From positions 16,207-80,206 of the forward strand of contig CABUIE010000011.1 of the NCBI GenBank assembly GCA_902491565.1: a stretch of DNA of 64,000 nt, in the 5' to 3' direction. This document shows positions 34,482 to 41,828 of the stretch, one piece after another; the first letter of the stretch is position 1; every line of letters begins with the position of its first letter. A program made the translations under genes and the position numbers. Under the pieces are notes generated by a model. It was not told the DNA's origin and ran no database searches. It saw only the letters and a list, made by a program, of their open reading frames with translations. This DNA comes from an uncultured Collinsella sp. (GTDB taxonomy: Bacteria > Actinomycetota > Coriobacteriia > Coriobacteriales > Coriobacteriaceae).

Positions 34482-34837
34482 CCGCGGCCTCATCCTACAT
34501 TGCCTACGCGCGGGCGCTCAACAGGCTGGGTTGGGCGCCTGCCGAGTTTGTGGTGGCGGAGTCGTTTGCCGTGCGCCTGCGCGGCATGCTGGGACGGTCT
34601 CCGATTGCCGCCAACGGGTTGCCGCTCGTCATGGCGTTCCCACGCTGCTCTTCGGTCCACACCTGCTTTATGGCCTACCCCATCGACATTGCTTTTATCG
34701 ACCGCAACGGCAGCATCCTCGCATGCTACGAAAACGTCCGTCCTTGGCGCATGTGTTCCTGTCCCGGTGCCTGGGCGGTGCTGGAACGCCCTTCAATCCT
34801 CGCTACACCTCCCGCCTTTCAACAAGTGCCGGCGTAA
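34478..34837 (+). CDS. DUF192 domain protein
   Basis: The 119-residue protein shows the DUF192 pattern (RLRGMLGR, then HTCFMAYPIDIAFIDRNGSIL, and CPGAWAVLE). GTG 34478 overlaps the previous stop (GTGA), so it is the last gene of the Tad operon. DUF192 proteins are usually small exported or stand-alone proteins of unknown function; here there is no signal peptide. Its inclusion in the pilus operon is notable. Confidence 0.75.
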   Translation: MTAASSYIAYARALNRLGWAPAEFVVAESFAVRLRGMLGRSPIAANGLPLVMAFPRCSSVHTCFMAYPIDIAFIDRNGSILACYENVRPWRMCSCPGAWAVLERPSILATPPAFQQVPA

Positions 34838-34899
34838 GAATTGGCGACAGCGGACTTTCGTCATACGAAATTGGGTAAGATGGAGGAGAAGATGCATGG

Positions 34900-35163
34900 A
34901 TGTTGAGATCCATCCCAACGCCAAAAAAACACTTGACGGAAAAGAAAGTGCTTGGTGCCTGGTTCGCGGTTACTGAGTGCATTCGCCGCGAGTCGGAGGA
35001 CGAGCCGCCGAGATGGCTTGCCATTGGATGGCTTCCAGATGGTCGAAGTATGGAACTTGTTGCAGTCGAACTAATTCGTGGATGGCTCATTATTCATGCC
35101 CTGTCTTCGGTTCAGAAGAAATTCTGGCAAGAGATCGAGCAAGCTCGGCAGAGGGGTCGATGA
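34900..35163 (+). CDS. Toxin-like protein of a TA pair, N-terminus shifted at an A7 run
   Basis: The 87-residue frame contains HLTEKKVLGAWFAVTECIRR, PPRWLAIGWLPDGRSMEL and WLIIHALSSVQKKF, features of small actinobacterial toxins that resemble BrnT-like proteins. A better-placed ATG at 34896 (GGAGGAGA upstream) encodes MDVEIHPNAKK, the expected N-terminus, but an A7 run at 34923-34929 throws it out of frame; A6 would join the two. An overlapping ATG 34900 gives an intact frame with a different first ten residues. The antitoxin-like gene overlaps the 3' end. Confidence 0.55.
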   Translation: MLRSIPTPKKHLTEKKVLGAWFAVTECIRRESEDEPPRWLAIGWLPDGRSMELVAVELIRGWLIIHALSSVQKKFWQEIEQARQRGR

Positions 35164-35447
35164 TGAGCAAGGCGTATACGGCTGCCAATGGTCAGGTTGT
35201 AACGGATGAAATGATTGACGCGTGGTGCGAGTCGTACGAGCATGGCGGGTTTCCGGACGGCGAGCATACCGTTGGGGGGATCGTGCACGGGCGGCCTCCG
35301 CTCTCAAGCGAAGGGACGGCAACGCTATCGGTCAAGATTCCCCTAGGGATGAAGGAGGCGATTCGTCGTCGGGCGGCGGCTGAAGGAATGACGCCAAGTG
35401 AGTTTGCCCGTGCAGCCTTGAGCGAAAAACTTCTTGCGGTGGGTTGA
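35160..35447 (+). CDS. Ribbon-helix-helix antitoxin-like protein
   Basis: The 95-residue protein ends with an RHH-type segment: TATLSVKIPLGMKEAIRRRA, then AEGMTPSEFARAALSEKL. The N-terminal half (VTDEMIDAWCESYEHGGFPDG) should bind the partner toxin. ATGATG overlaps the stop of the upstream gene, the standard order here being toxin then antitoxin. Autoregulation is likely by analogy. Confidence 0.72.
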   Translation: MMSKAYTAANGQVVTDEMIDAWCESYEHGGFPDGEHTVGGIVHGRPPLSSEGTATLSVKIPLGMKEAIRRRAAAEGMTPSEFARAALSEKLLAVG

Positions 35448-35522
35448 TGTCTCTAACGTGCTGTTCTATAGGGTCGGCCTTGTGGCTGGCGCCGTGCTCA
35501 AAAACTTTTTTCAAATTCTCGG

Positions 35523-35550
35523 TTGACCGGAGCGCGTCCTTGGTTATACT
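35523..35550 (+). promoter_or_regulatory. Promoter of tRNA-Phe
   Basis: TTGACC (35523-35528), 16-bp spacer, TATACT (35545-35550), 32 bp before the tRNA. Confidence 0.8.
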
Positions 35551-35582
35551 AATCAAGCCTTGAAACAAGGCACACCTCAAAT

Positions 35583-35638
<56 letters not shown>

Positions 35639-35655
<17 letters not shown>

Positions 35656-35890
35656 CCTTGAATTGACGAGGACCTCTGCAAAGGGGTCCTTTTCTTTTAT
35701 GTGGACCATGCATGGAATCGAACCCCGTGAGGGCGCGGAGCTGAGGAAACGCGCAAGCGTTTTCCAGCGTAGCTCGCAAGGCGCGCAAGCGCCGCGGCGG
35801 TCCGTCCACGCAGCGCGCGGACGCGATTCCCTTCCCCGCCACCTTAAATTGACTAGGACCTCTGCAAAGGGGTCCTTTTCTTTTATGTGG
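35639..35890 (+). repeat. tRNA-tail repeat unit behind tRNA-Phe
   Basis: A 66-bp segment made of the tRNA-Phe 3' tail plus terminator (35639-35704) is repeated at 35825-35890 with two mismatches. Between them lie an inverted T-loop copy (GGAATCGAACCCC, 35714-35726) and GC-rich hairpins such as GGAAACGC/GCGTTTTCC and GGCGC/GCGCC. Unit length, tail to tail, is 186 bp. The terminators in both copies pair AGGACC with GGTCCT and end in TTTTCTTTT. From 35891 to 36137 only the GH5 gene promoter region (TATACT near 36066) is visible. Confidence 0.8.
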
Positions 35891-36137
35891 GGTTCCGCGG
35901 AAAATGCACCCCATTATTGATTGATAAAACGGGATGCGCTTTCCGGCGCCTACTTCCGACGTGTGCGCACATCTCGGCGCACCAGCTCGTGCCCGCCTGC
36001 CCCAGACATTCCTCCCGCTTTTGCGCCACTTTACAGACCGTTCGGTCGTCTGTCCGCACGCGCGGGTATACTCAAAACAATACTTTTCCTATGCAATACG
36101 ATGCAGGCTCGACCTGCACGATTCGAAGGGGGCAGTG

Positions 36138-37199
36138 ATGGAGAGGATACTCGGCGTTAATCTCTCTGGCTGGTTTATTCCCGAGCCTTGGGTGACCCCG
36201 TCGCTATACGCGGCGACCGGCGCATCCAATGCGGCCGAGCTGCAGGAGGCCATGGGCACCGCCGCCTATAACGAGCGCATGCGCCGTCATTACGAGACGT
36301 TTGTGAGTGAGGACGATTTTCGCCGCATGGCGCAGATCGGTCTCAATGCCGTGCGTCTGCCGGTGCCCTGGTATGCCTTTGGTTCGCAGGAGGCCGATGC
36401 GTCCTACATCTCGGTTGTCGACTACATCGACCGTGCAATTGAGTGGGCTGCCAAGTACGACATCCGCGTACTGCTCGATCTGGCGACGGTGCCCGGTGGC
36501 CAGGGCGATTCCAACGATTCGCCCACCACGCCGGAGGCTGTTGCCGAGTGGCATTCGTCCACCAACGGCCGTCATGTCGCACTCGACGTGCTCGAGCGCT
36601 TGGCCGATCGCTACGGCGAGGCCGAGAGCCTGCTGGGCATTGAGCTGCTGGACACGCCGCAGATGAGCGTCCGCAAGAGCCTCTTTACCATGACGGATGG
36701 AATTCCGGCCCACTACTTGCGCAATTTCTATCGCGATGCCTACGAGCTCGTCCGTTCGTATATGCCCGAGGATAAGATCGTCGTCTTCTCGTCTTCGGGG
36801 CATCCCAGCGAGTGGAAGCATTTTATGCGCGGTGCCAAGTACAAGAACGTCTACATGGACCTTCACCTGTACCATTACCGCGACGAGTATGCGCTCGACA
36901 TCACGAGCCCCCGCGGGCTGACGACGGCGATTTCGCGTAACAAGCGCGAGCTTAAAGAAGCGATCTCGACAGGGTTCCCCGTGCTGGTGGGCGAATGGTC
37001 GGGCGCGGCGATCTTTGCCAACTCGTCGGTTACGCCCGAGGGCCGCAATGCCTACGAGCGCGTGTTTATCGCCAACCAGCTGGCTTCGTTTGCGCCGGCT
37101 GCCGGTTGGTTCTTCCAAACGTGGAAGACCGAGAAGCGCATTGCAGCATGGGACGCCCGCGCGGCACTCGGTACGCTCGAGCGCGGCATGATTGAATAG
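36138..37199 (+). CDS. GH5-like protein (exo-1,3-glucanase-type) lacking the usual acid/base Glu
   Basis: The 353-residue protein follows the exo-beta-1,3-glucanase branch of glycoside hydrolase family 5: GVNLSGWFIPEPWVTPSLY at the N-terminus, EDDFRRMAQIGLNAVRLPVPW, HLYHYRDEY, and the nucleophile motif VLVGEWSGA with Glu286. Where family members have NEP (acid/base Glu), this protein has LLDTPQ (Asp172-Thr173-Pro174). No signal peptide is present, so it is cytoplasmic. Either it is an inactive or altered enzyme, or another residue serves as acid. ATG 36138 follows GAAGGGGG. rsmI starts 6 bp downstream. Confidence 0.78.
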   Translation: MERILGVNLSGWFIPEPWVTPSLYAATGASNAAELQEAMGTAAYNERMRRHYETFVSEDDFRRMAQIGLNAVRLPVPWYAFGSQEADASYISVVDYIDRAIEWAAKYDIRVLLDLATVPGGQGDSNDSPTTPEAVAEWHSSTNGRHVALDVLERLADRYGEAESLLGIELLDTPQMSVRKSLFTMTDGIPAHYLRNFYRDAYELVRSYMPEDKIVVFSSSGHPSEWKHFMRGAKYKNVYMDLHLYHYRDEYALDITSPRGLTTAISRNKRELKEAISTGFPVLVGEWSGAAIFANSSVTPEGRNAYERVFIANQLASFAPAAGWFFQTWKTEKRIAAWDARAALGTLERGMIE

Positions 37200-37205
37200 G
37201 TTGAT

Positions 37206-38084
37206 ATGACGCAAAACAGCGCCCATACGGGCAAACTCTATGTGGTCGGCACGCCCATCGGCAACCTGGGCGACCTGTCCCCGCGCGTTGGCGAGGCCTT
37301 TGCCGCCGCCGATGCCATTTGCTGCGAAGACACGCGTGTGACGTCAAAGCTGCTGATGCATCTGGGCATTTCCAAGCCGCTTGTCCGTTGCGACGAGAAT
37401 GTGATCGCGAGCCGCGCCGCCGGCCTGGTCGACCGTCTGCTGGCGGGGGAGACTCTCGCTTTTGCCTCGGATGCCGGCATGCCGAGTGTGTCCGATCCCG
37501 GCCAGGCGCTGGTCGAGGCAGCACGTGAGGCCGATGTGCCTGTCGAAGTTATTCCCGGGCCCTCTGCTTGCGTCACGGCGCTCGTTTCGTCCGGCATTCC
37601 CTGCGAGCATTTTTTCTTCGAGGGCTTTTTGGGCCGAAAGCACGGCGACCGCGTGCGCCGTTTGCAGCGCCTTGCCGTGGTGCCCGGCGCGCTCATCTTC
37701 TACGAGTCTCCACATCGCATCGTGGCGACGCTCGAGGCCGTGGTGGAGGTCTTTCCCCAGCGTGAGGTTGCCGTCTGCCGCGAACTCACCAAGCTGCACG
37801 AGGAAGTCTTGCGCGGACCCGCCGCCCAGCTTGCCGAGGAACTGCGTGCTCGCGGCGAGGTAAAGGGCGAGATTGCGCTGGTCATCGCGCCGCCGAGCGA
37901 GGACGAGGAGGCCGGCATCGTGCCGGTTGGCGCCGCGGCAGCGGATCCTGACGAGGCCCTGCGCGAGGATATCCGCTCCGCGCTCGAGGAGGGGGAGCCC
38001 GCCTCTGCGGTGGCCAAGCGCCTGTCTCAGAAGTATTCGCGCCGCAAGCGCGATGTCTATGCCATGGTGCTCGATATGCAATAG
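37206..38084 (+). CDS. rsmI: 16S rRNA 2'-O-methyltransferase RsmI
   Basis: The 292-residue enzyme methylates the ribose of C1402 in 16S rRNA. It begins GKLYVVGTPIGNLGDLSPR; CCEDTRVTSKLL, FASDAGMPSVSDPG, VIPGPSACVTALVSSG and FYESPHRI are all family motifs of the SAM-binding tetrapyrrole-methylase-like fold. A C-terminal extension with SVA/KRLSQKYSRRKRDVY is common in the family. Probably co-transcribed with the GH5-like gene. Confidence 0.95.
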   Translation: MTQNSAHTGKLYVVGTPIGNLGDLSPRVGEAFAAADAICCEDTRVTSKLLMHLGISKPLVRCDENVIASRAAGLVDRLLAGETLAFASDAGMPSVSDPGQALVEAAREADVPVEVIPGPSACVTALVSSGIPCEHFFFEGFLGRKHGDRVRRLQRLAVVPGALIFYESPHRIVATLEAVVEVFPQREVAVCRELTKLHEEVLRGPAAQLAEELRARGEVKGEIALVIAPPSEDEEAGIVPVGAAAADPDEALREDIRSALEEGEPASAVAKRLSQKYSRRKRDVYAMVLDMQ

Positions 38085-38153
38085 ATGGAGGATATCCAGC
38101 CCTTGCGCTAGAATCATCCCCTGTATGCAACGTTTTTCTGGAGGACAAACCCC

Positions 38154-39755
38154 ATGGATCAAAGCAAGCCTTCGTTCTTTATCACGACGCCCATCTACTA
38201 CGTCAACGCCGATCCGCACCTGGGCACGGCTTATTCCACCATCATCGCCGACGTTCAGGCTCGCTATCGCCGCTCCGCCGGCTATAACGTCAAGTTCCTG
38301 ACCGGCATGGACGAGCACGGCGAGAAGGTCGCCGAGGCCGCAGCCAAGCATGGCATGACGCCGCAGGAGTGGACCGACAGCCAGGCTCCGCACTTCAAGG
38401 AGCTTTGGAGCAAGCTCGAGATTTCCAACGACGACTTCATCCGCACCACCGAGCCGCGCCAGCATCATGCCGTGCAGTACCTGTGGGAGCGCATGAAGGA
38501 GTCCGGTTACCTGTATAAGGGCAGCTACGACGGCTGGTATTGCGTGCCTGACGAGACCTACTTCACCGATACGCAGGTCCAGAAGGGCGACGAGGAGTAC
38601 GACAGCGTCGGCCAGCACCTGTGCCCCGACTGCCACCGTCCGCTCGAGCGCGTGCAGGAGGAGTCCTACTTCTTTAAGCTTTCCGCCTTCCAGGACAAGC
38701 TGCTCAAGCTTTACGACGAGCACCCCGACTTTGTCGAGCCTGCGTTCCGCATGAACGAGGTGCGCAGCTTTGTCGAGGGCGGTCTTAACGACCTTTCCGT
38801 GAGCCGCACGAGCTTTGACTGGGGCATTCAGGTCCCGTTTGACGAGGGCCACGTGACCTACGTGTGGTTCGATGCGCTGCTCAACTATATGACGGCCGTC
38901 GGCTACGGCGTCGACACCGACGAGGCGCGTGCCGAGCTGGCCTATCGTTGGCCCGCGCAGTTCCACATCGTGGGTAAGGACATCATCCGCTTCCACTGCG
39001 TCATTTGGCCCGCCATGCTCATGGCCATCGGCGAGGCCCTGCCCGAGCACGTCTTTGCCCACGGCTTCCTGACCGTGCGCAATGCCGAGACCGGCAAGGC
39101 CGAGAAGATGTCCAAGAGCCGCGGCAACGCCATCGCTCCGCAGGACGTTATCGACATGCTGGGCGTCGAGGGCTATCGCTATTACTTCATGACCGACGTC
39201 GTCCCCGGCACCGACGGTGCCATCAGCTTCGATCGCATGGAGCAGGTCTACAACGCCGACCTGGCCAACAGCTGGGGCAACCTTATCTCGCGTTCGCTCA
39301 ACATGAGCGGCAAGTACTTTGACGGTTGCGCGCCCGCCAAGCCCGCGTCGTTCGATGCGTTCGAAAACCCGCTGGCAAAGATCGCCGATGGCCTGGTCGA
39401 GCGCTACATGGCCAAGATGGACGTGCTCGATTACGGTGGAGCTAAGGACGAGGTTATGGAGCTCATCCATGCCGCCAACCACTACATCGAGGACTCCGAG
39501 CCCTGGGCGCTTGCCAAGGACGAGACCAAGGCTGACGAGCTGGCATTTGTGATCTACAACCTACTCGAGGCTATCCGCATTGCCGCTCACCTGCTGATGC
39601 CGCTCATGCCCCAGACTTCTGCCGAGGCCCTGCGCCGCCTGTCGTGCGAGGACGAGGCCGCGAGCGACGACCTCAAGGGCATTTGCGCTTGGGGCTTGCT
39701 TGCCGGTGGTCAGCCCGTCGAGAAGGGCGAGCCGCTGTTCCCGCGTCTGGGCTAA
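38154..39755 (+). CDS. metG: Methionyl-tRNA synthetase
   Basis: The 533-residue class I enzyme charges initiator and elongator tRNA-Met. It starts SFFITTPIYYVNADPHLGTAY (HIGH equivalent HLGT), with KMSKSRGN around residue 317. It lacks the C-terminal tRNA-binding appendix, so it is the short form. CPDCHRPL is a partial zinc knuckle. ATG 38154 follows CTGGAGG. Confidence 0.96.
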   Translation: MDQSKPSFFITTPIYYVNADPHLGTAYSTIIADVQARYRRSAGYNVKFLTGMDEHGEKVAEAAAKHGMTPQEWTDSQAPHFKELWSKLEISNDDFIRTTEPRQHHAVQYLWERMKESGYLYKGSYDGWYCVPDETYFTDTQVQKGDEEYDSVGQHLCPDCHRPLERVQEESYFFKLSAFQDKLLKLYDEHPDFVEPAFRMNEVRSFVEGGLNDLSVSRTSFDWGIQVPFDEGHVTYVWFDALLNYMTAVGYGVDTDEARAELAYRWPAQFHIVGKDIIRFHCVIWPAMLMAIGEALPEHVFAHGFLTVRNAETGKAEKMSKSRGNAIAPQDVIDMLGVEGYRYYFMTDVVPGTDGAISFDRMEQVYNADLANSWGNLISRSLNMSGKYFDGCAPAKPASFDAFENPLAKIADGLVERYMAKMDVLDYGGAKDEVMELIHAANHYIEDSEPWALAKDETKADELAFVIYNLLEAIRIAAHLLMPLMPQTSAEALRRLSCEDEAASDDLKGICAWGLLAGGQPVEKGEPLFPRLG

Positions 39756-39794
39756 GCCGCCGCGCGCCATATCGGCAATTTGCTGTTTAGATGT

Positions 39795-39829
39795 AAGGGC
39801 ATGGCCGCAACGGTCCATGCCCTTTTGTT
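39795..39829 (+). terminator. Terminator between metG and rsmA
   Basis: Perfect 10-bp stem AAGGGCATGG (39795-39804) with CCATGCCCTT (39815-39824) followed by TT and GTTT. Confidence 0.8.
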
Positions 39830-39862
39830 TCAAGACGCCGCCACCATGCTAAGGAGGCAACT

Positions 39863-40723
39863 ATGACAACTTCGCCTTTGGCAAACCCCACGGCAACAAG
39901 GGAGCTGCTGGAGGAGTTTGGCCTTGCGACCAAGCATCGCCTGGGCCAGAACTTCCTGATCGACAACCATGTAATTGAGCGCATTTGCGAGCTTTCCGAG
40001 CTTGCGGGCGATGAGCGCGTGCTCGAGGTCGGTCCGGGCGTTGGTACGCTCACGCTTGCGCTGCTGCAGGAGGCGGCGTGCGTCACGTCGATCGAGGCCG
40101 ACCCCGAGCTCGAGCCGGTGCTCGATGCCCATGCCGCCGACTATGCCAACTTCCGTTTTATCATGGGCGACGCGCTCAGGGTGACACCGGAGCAGATTGA
40201 GCAGGCTGCGGGCGGTGAGCCGACGGTATTTGTCGCGAACCTGCCCTATAACGTGGCGGCGACAATCATCCTGCAGTTCTTCCAGACGATGCCCGCGCTC
40301 AAGCGCGCCGTCGTTATGGTTCAAAAGGAGGTTGCCGATCGCATTGCCGCAGTGCCGGGTAACAAGACCTATGGCGGCTATACGGCAAAGCTCGGCCTGT
40401 ATGCGCAGGTTACGGGTCGCTTTGAGGTGCCGCCGCGTTGCTTTATGCCGGCACCGCACGTGGACTCGGCCGTCGTGCGTATCGACCGTATTGACGGCGT
40501 GGTGCCCGAAGGACTCGATCGCGAGTTTGTGGCCCGCGTGATTGATGCTGCATTTGCTCAGCGTCGCAAGACCATTCGCAATTCCATGAGCGCCAACGGC
40601 TTTGCCAAGGACGTGCTCGATGCCGCCTTTGAGGCTTGCGGTATCTCACCCACCACGCGCGCCGAGACGCTCGATGTTGCTGACTTTGTCCGCCTGGCCC
40701 AGGAGCTAATCCATGACGCTTAA
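39863..40723 (+). CDS. rsmA: 16S rRNA dimethyladenosine transferase RsmA/KsgA
   Basis: The 286-residue enzyme dimethylates A1518 and A1519 of 16S rRNA. KHRLGQNFLIDNHVIERI, VLEVGPGVGTLT (SAM motif I), FVANLPYNVAATII (NLPY catalytic motif) and the C-terminal domain FAQRRKTIRNSM are present. ATG 39863 follows AAGGAGGC. It overlaps tatD by 11 bp. Confidence 0.96.
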   Translation: MTTSPLANPTATRELLEEFGLATKHRLGQNFLIDNHVIERICELSELAGDERVLEVGPGVGTLTLALLQEAACVTSIEADPELEPVLDAHAADYANFRFIMGDALRVTPEQIEQAAGGEPTVFVANLPYNVAATIILQFFQTMPALKRAVVMVQKEVADRIAAVPGNKTYGGYTAKLGLYAQVTGRFEVPPRCFMPAPHVDSAVVRIDRIDGVVPEGLDREFVARVIDAAFAQRRKTIRNSMSANGFAKDVLDAAFEACGISPTTRAETLDVADFVRLAQELIHDA

Positions 40724-41630
40724 TGCCGAACGCGTGACGTTTACCAAGAAAAAGAAGACGGTTGCCTGCCCCGTGCCCTTGGCACCGCTTGCCGACACGC
40801 ATGCGCATCTGCTTTCGTTTTGGGGCAAAGAAGTGCCCGAAACGCTCGTGCGCGCCAAAGCCGCGGGCGTCGATCTGTTGGTGACGATGCTCGACCCCAT
40901 CGCCGACAAGCGCAGCGTGACGGACTATAGCGACTGGCTCGTGCGCGAAATTCTGCCGATGCGGGATATTCCGCAGATCAAGTATCTCGCTGGCGTTCAC
41001 CCCTATGGCGCGCCGGATTATACCGACGACATTCACGCACAGGTTGTTGCTGCGCTTGATGACCCTTTGTGCGTCGGCATCGGCGAGATCGGCCTGGACT
41101 ACCACATGGATTACGATGACGACATCGCGCCGGCGCCCCATAGCGTGCAGATTGATTGCATGGCACGTCAGCTCGAAGTTGCCGTGCGCCGCAATGTGCC
41201 GGTGGAGCTGCACCTGCGGCACGAGGACTCGGATGGGGAGCGCACTTCGCACGTTGATGCGTACAACGTGCTGCGCGAGGTAGGCGTGCCTCAGGCCGGT
41301 TGCGTGCTGCACTGCTTTGGCGAGGATCGAGCTACGATGGAGCGCTTTGTGGGTTTGGGCTGCTATATCGCCTATGGCGGCGCGGCCACCTTTAAGCGCA
41401 ACGACGACGTGCGCGAGGCATTTGCGGCGACCCCACTCGATCGCATTTTGTTCGAGACGGATTGCCCGTATATGGCACCGGAGCCCATTCGTGGTCTTGA
41501 GTGCGAGCCGGCAATGATTTCTATCACGGCAAACACGCTGGTCAACGACCGTGTCGATCGTACCGGCGAGGATGCTGAGGCAATCGCGCGTGCAGCTTGG
41601 GAAAATGCCTGCAAACTTTTTCAAAAATAG
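40713..41630 (+). CDS. TatD-family metal-dependent hydrolase
   Basis: The 305-residue protein has the TatD pattern: LADTHAHLLSF (H-x-H), GVHPYG, CVGIGEIGLDYH (Glu ligand), VELHLRHEDSDG, CVLHCFGED and the final FETDCPYMAPEP. It should act as a 3'-5' exonuclease or D-amino-acid-type hydrolase. It overlaps rsmA, so the two form an operon. A ~30-residue Lys-rich N-terminus precedes the usual start. Confidence 0.88.
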   Translation: MTLNAERVTFTKKKKTVACPVPLAPLADTHAHLLSFWGKEVPETLVRAKAAGVDLLVTMLDPIADKRSVTDYSDWLVREILPMRDIPQIKYLAGVHPYGAPDYTDDIHAQVVAALDDPLCVGIGEIGLDYHMDYDDDIAPAPHSVQIDCMARQLEVAVRRNVPVELHLRHEDSDGERTSHVDAYNVLREVGVPQAGCVLHCFGEDRATMERFVGLGCYIAYGGAATFKRNDDVREAFAATPLDRILFETDCPYMAPEPIRGLECEPAMISITANTLVNDRVDRTGEDAEAIARAAWENACKLFQK

Positions 41631-41633
41631 TTC

Positions 41634-41662
41634 TTGCGTTCGCGGTAGCGCTCCGTTATTCT
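41634..41662 (+). promoter_or_regulatory. Promoter of tRNA-Leu
   Basis: TTGCGT (41634-41639), 17-bp spacer, TATTCT (41657-41662). Confidence 0.7.
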
Positions 41663-41673
41663 AATTCCTGCAC

Positions 41674-41760
41674 GCGGGCGTGGCGGAATTGGCAGACGCG
41701 TACGGTTCAGGTCCGTATGGGGGCAACCCCATGAAGGTTCAAGTCCTTTCGCCCGCACCA
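41674..41760 (+). tRNA. tRNA-Leu (anticodon CAG)
   Basis: Acceptor GCGGGCG/CGCCCGC, anticodon stem TACGG/CCGTA with loop TTCAGGT giving CAG, a variable arm GGGG/CCCC, T-arm AAGGTTCAAGTCCTT, and encoded CCA. All arms pair. Confidence 0.96.
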
Positions 41761-41771
41761 TTGATTGAAAG

Positions 41772-41796
41772 AGCTCCCAGCAATGGGAGCTTTTTT
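41772..41796 (+). terminator. Terminator of tRNA-Leu
   Basis: AGCTCCCA (41772-41779) with TGGGAGCT (41784-41791) followed by TTTTTT. An identical copy lies at about 43322-43346 in the downstream tail repeat. Confidence 0.9.
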
Positions 41797-41828
41797 GTTA
41801 TGGGCCCATCGCGGGGACTTGAACCTGC

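Noticed and set aside
35934..36137. Extended N-terminus of the GH5-like protein
   Set aside because: It reads through a TATACT promoter-like site and shows no similarity to the family; the family fold begins at 36138 with a good ribosome-binding site.
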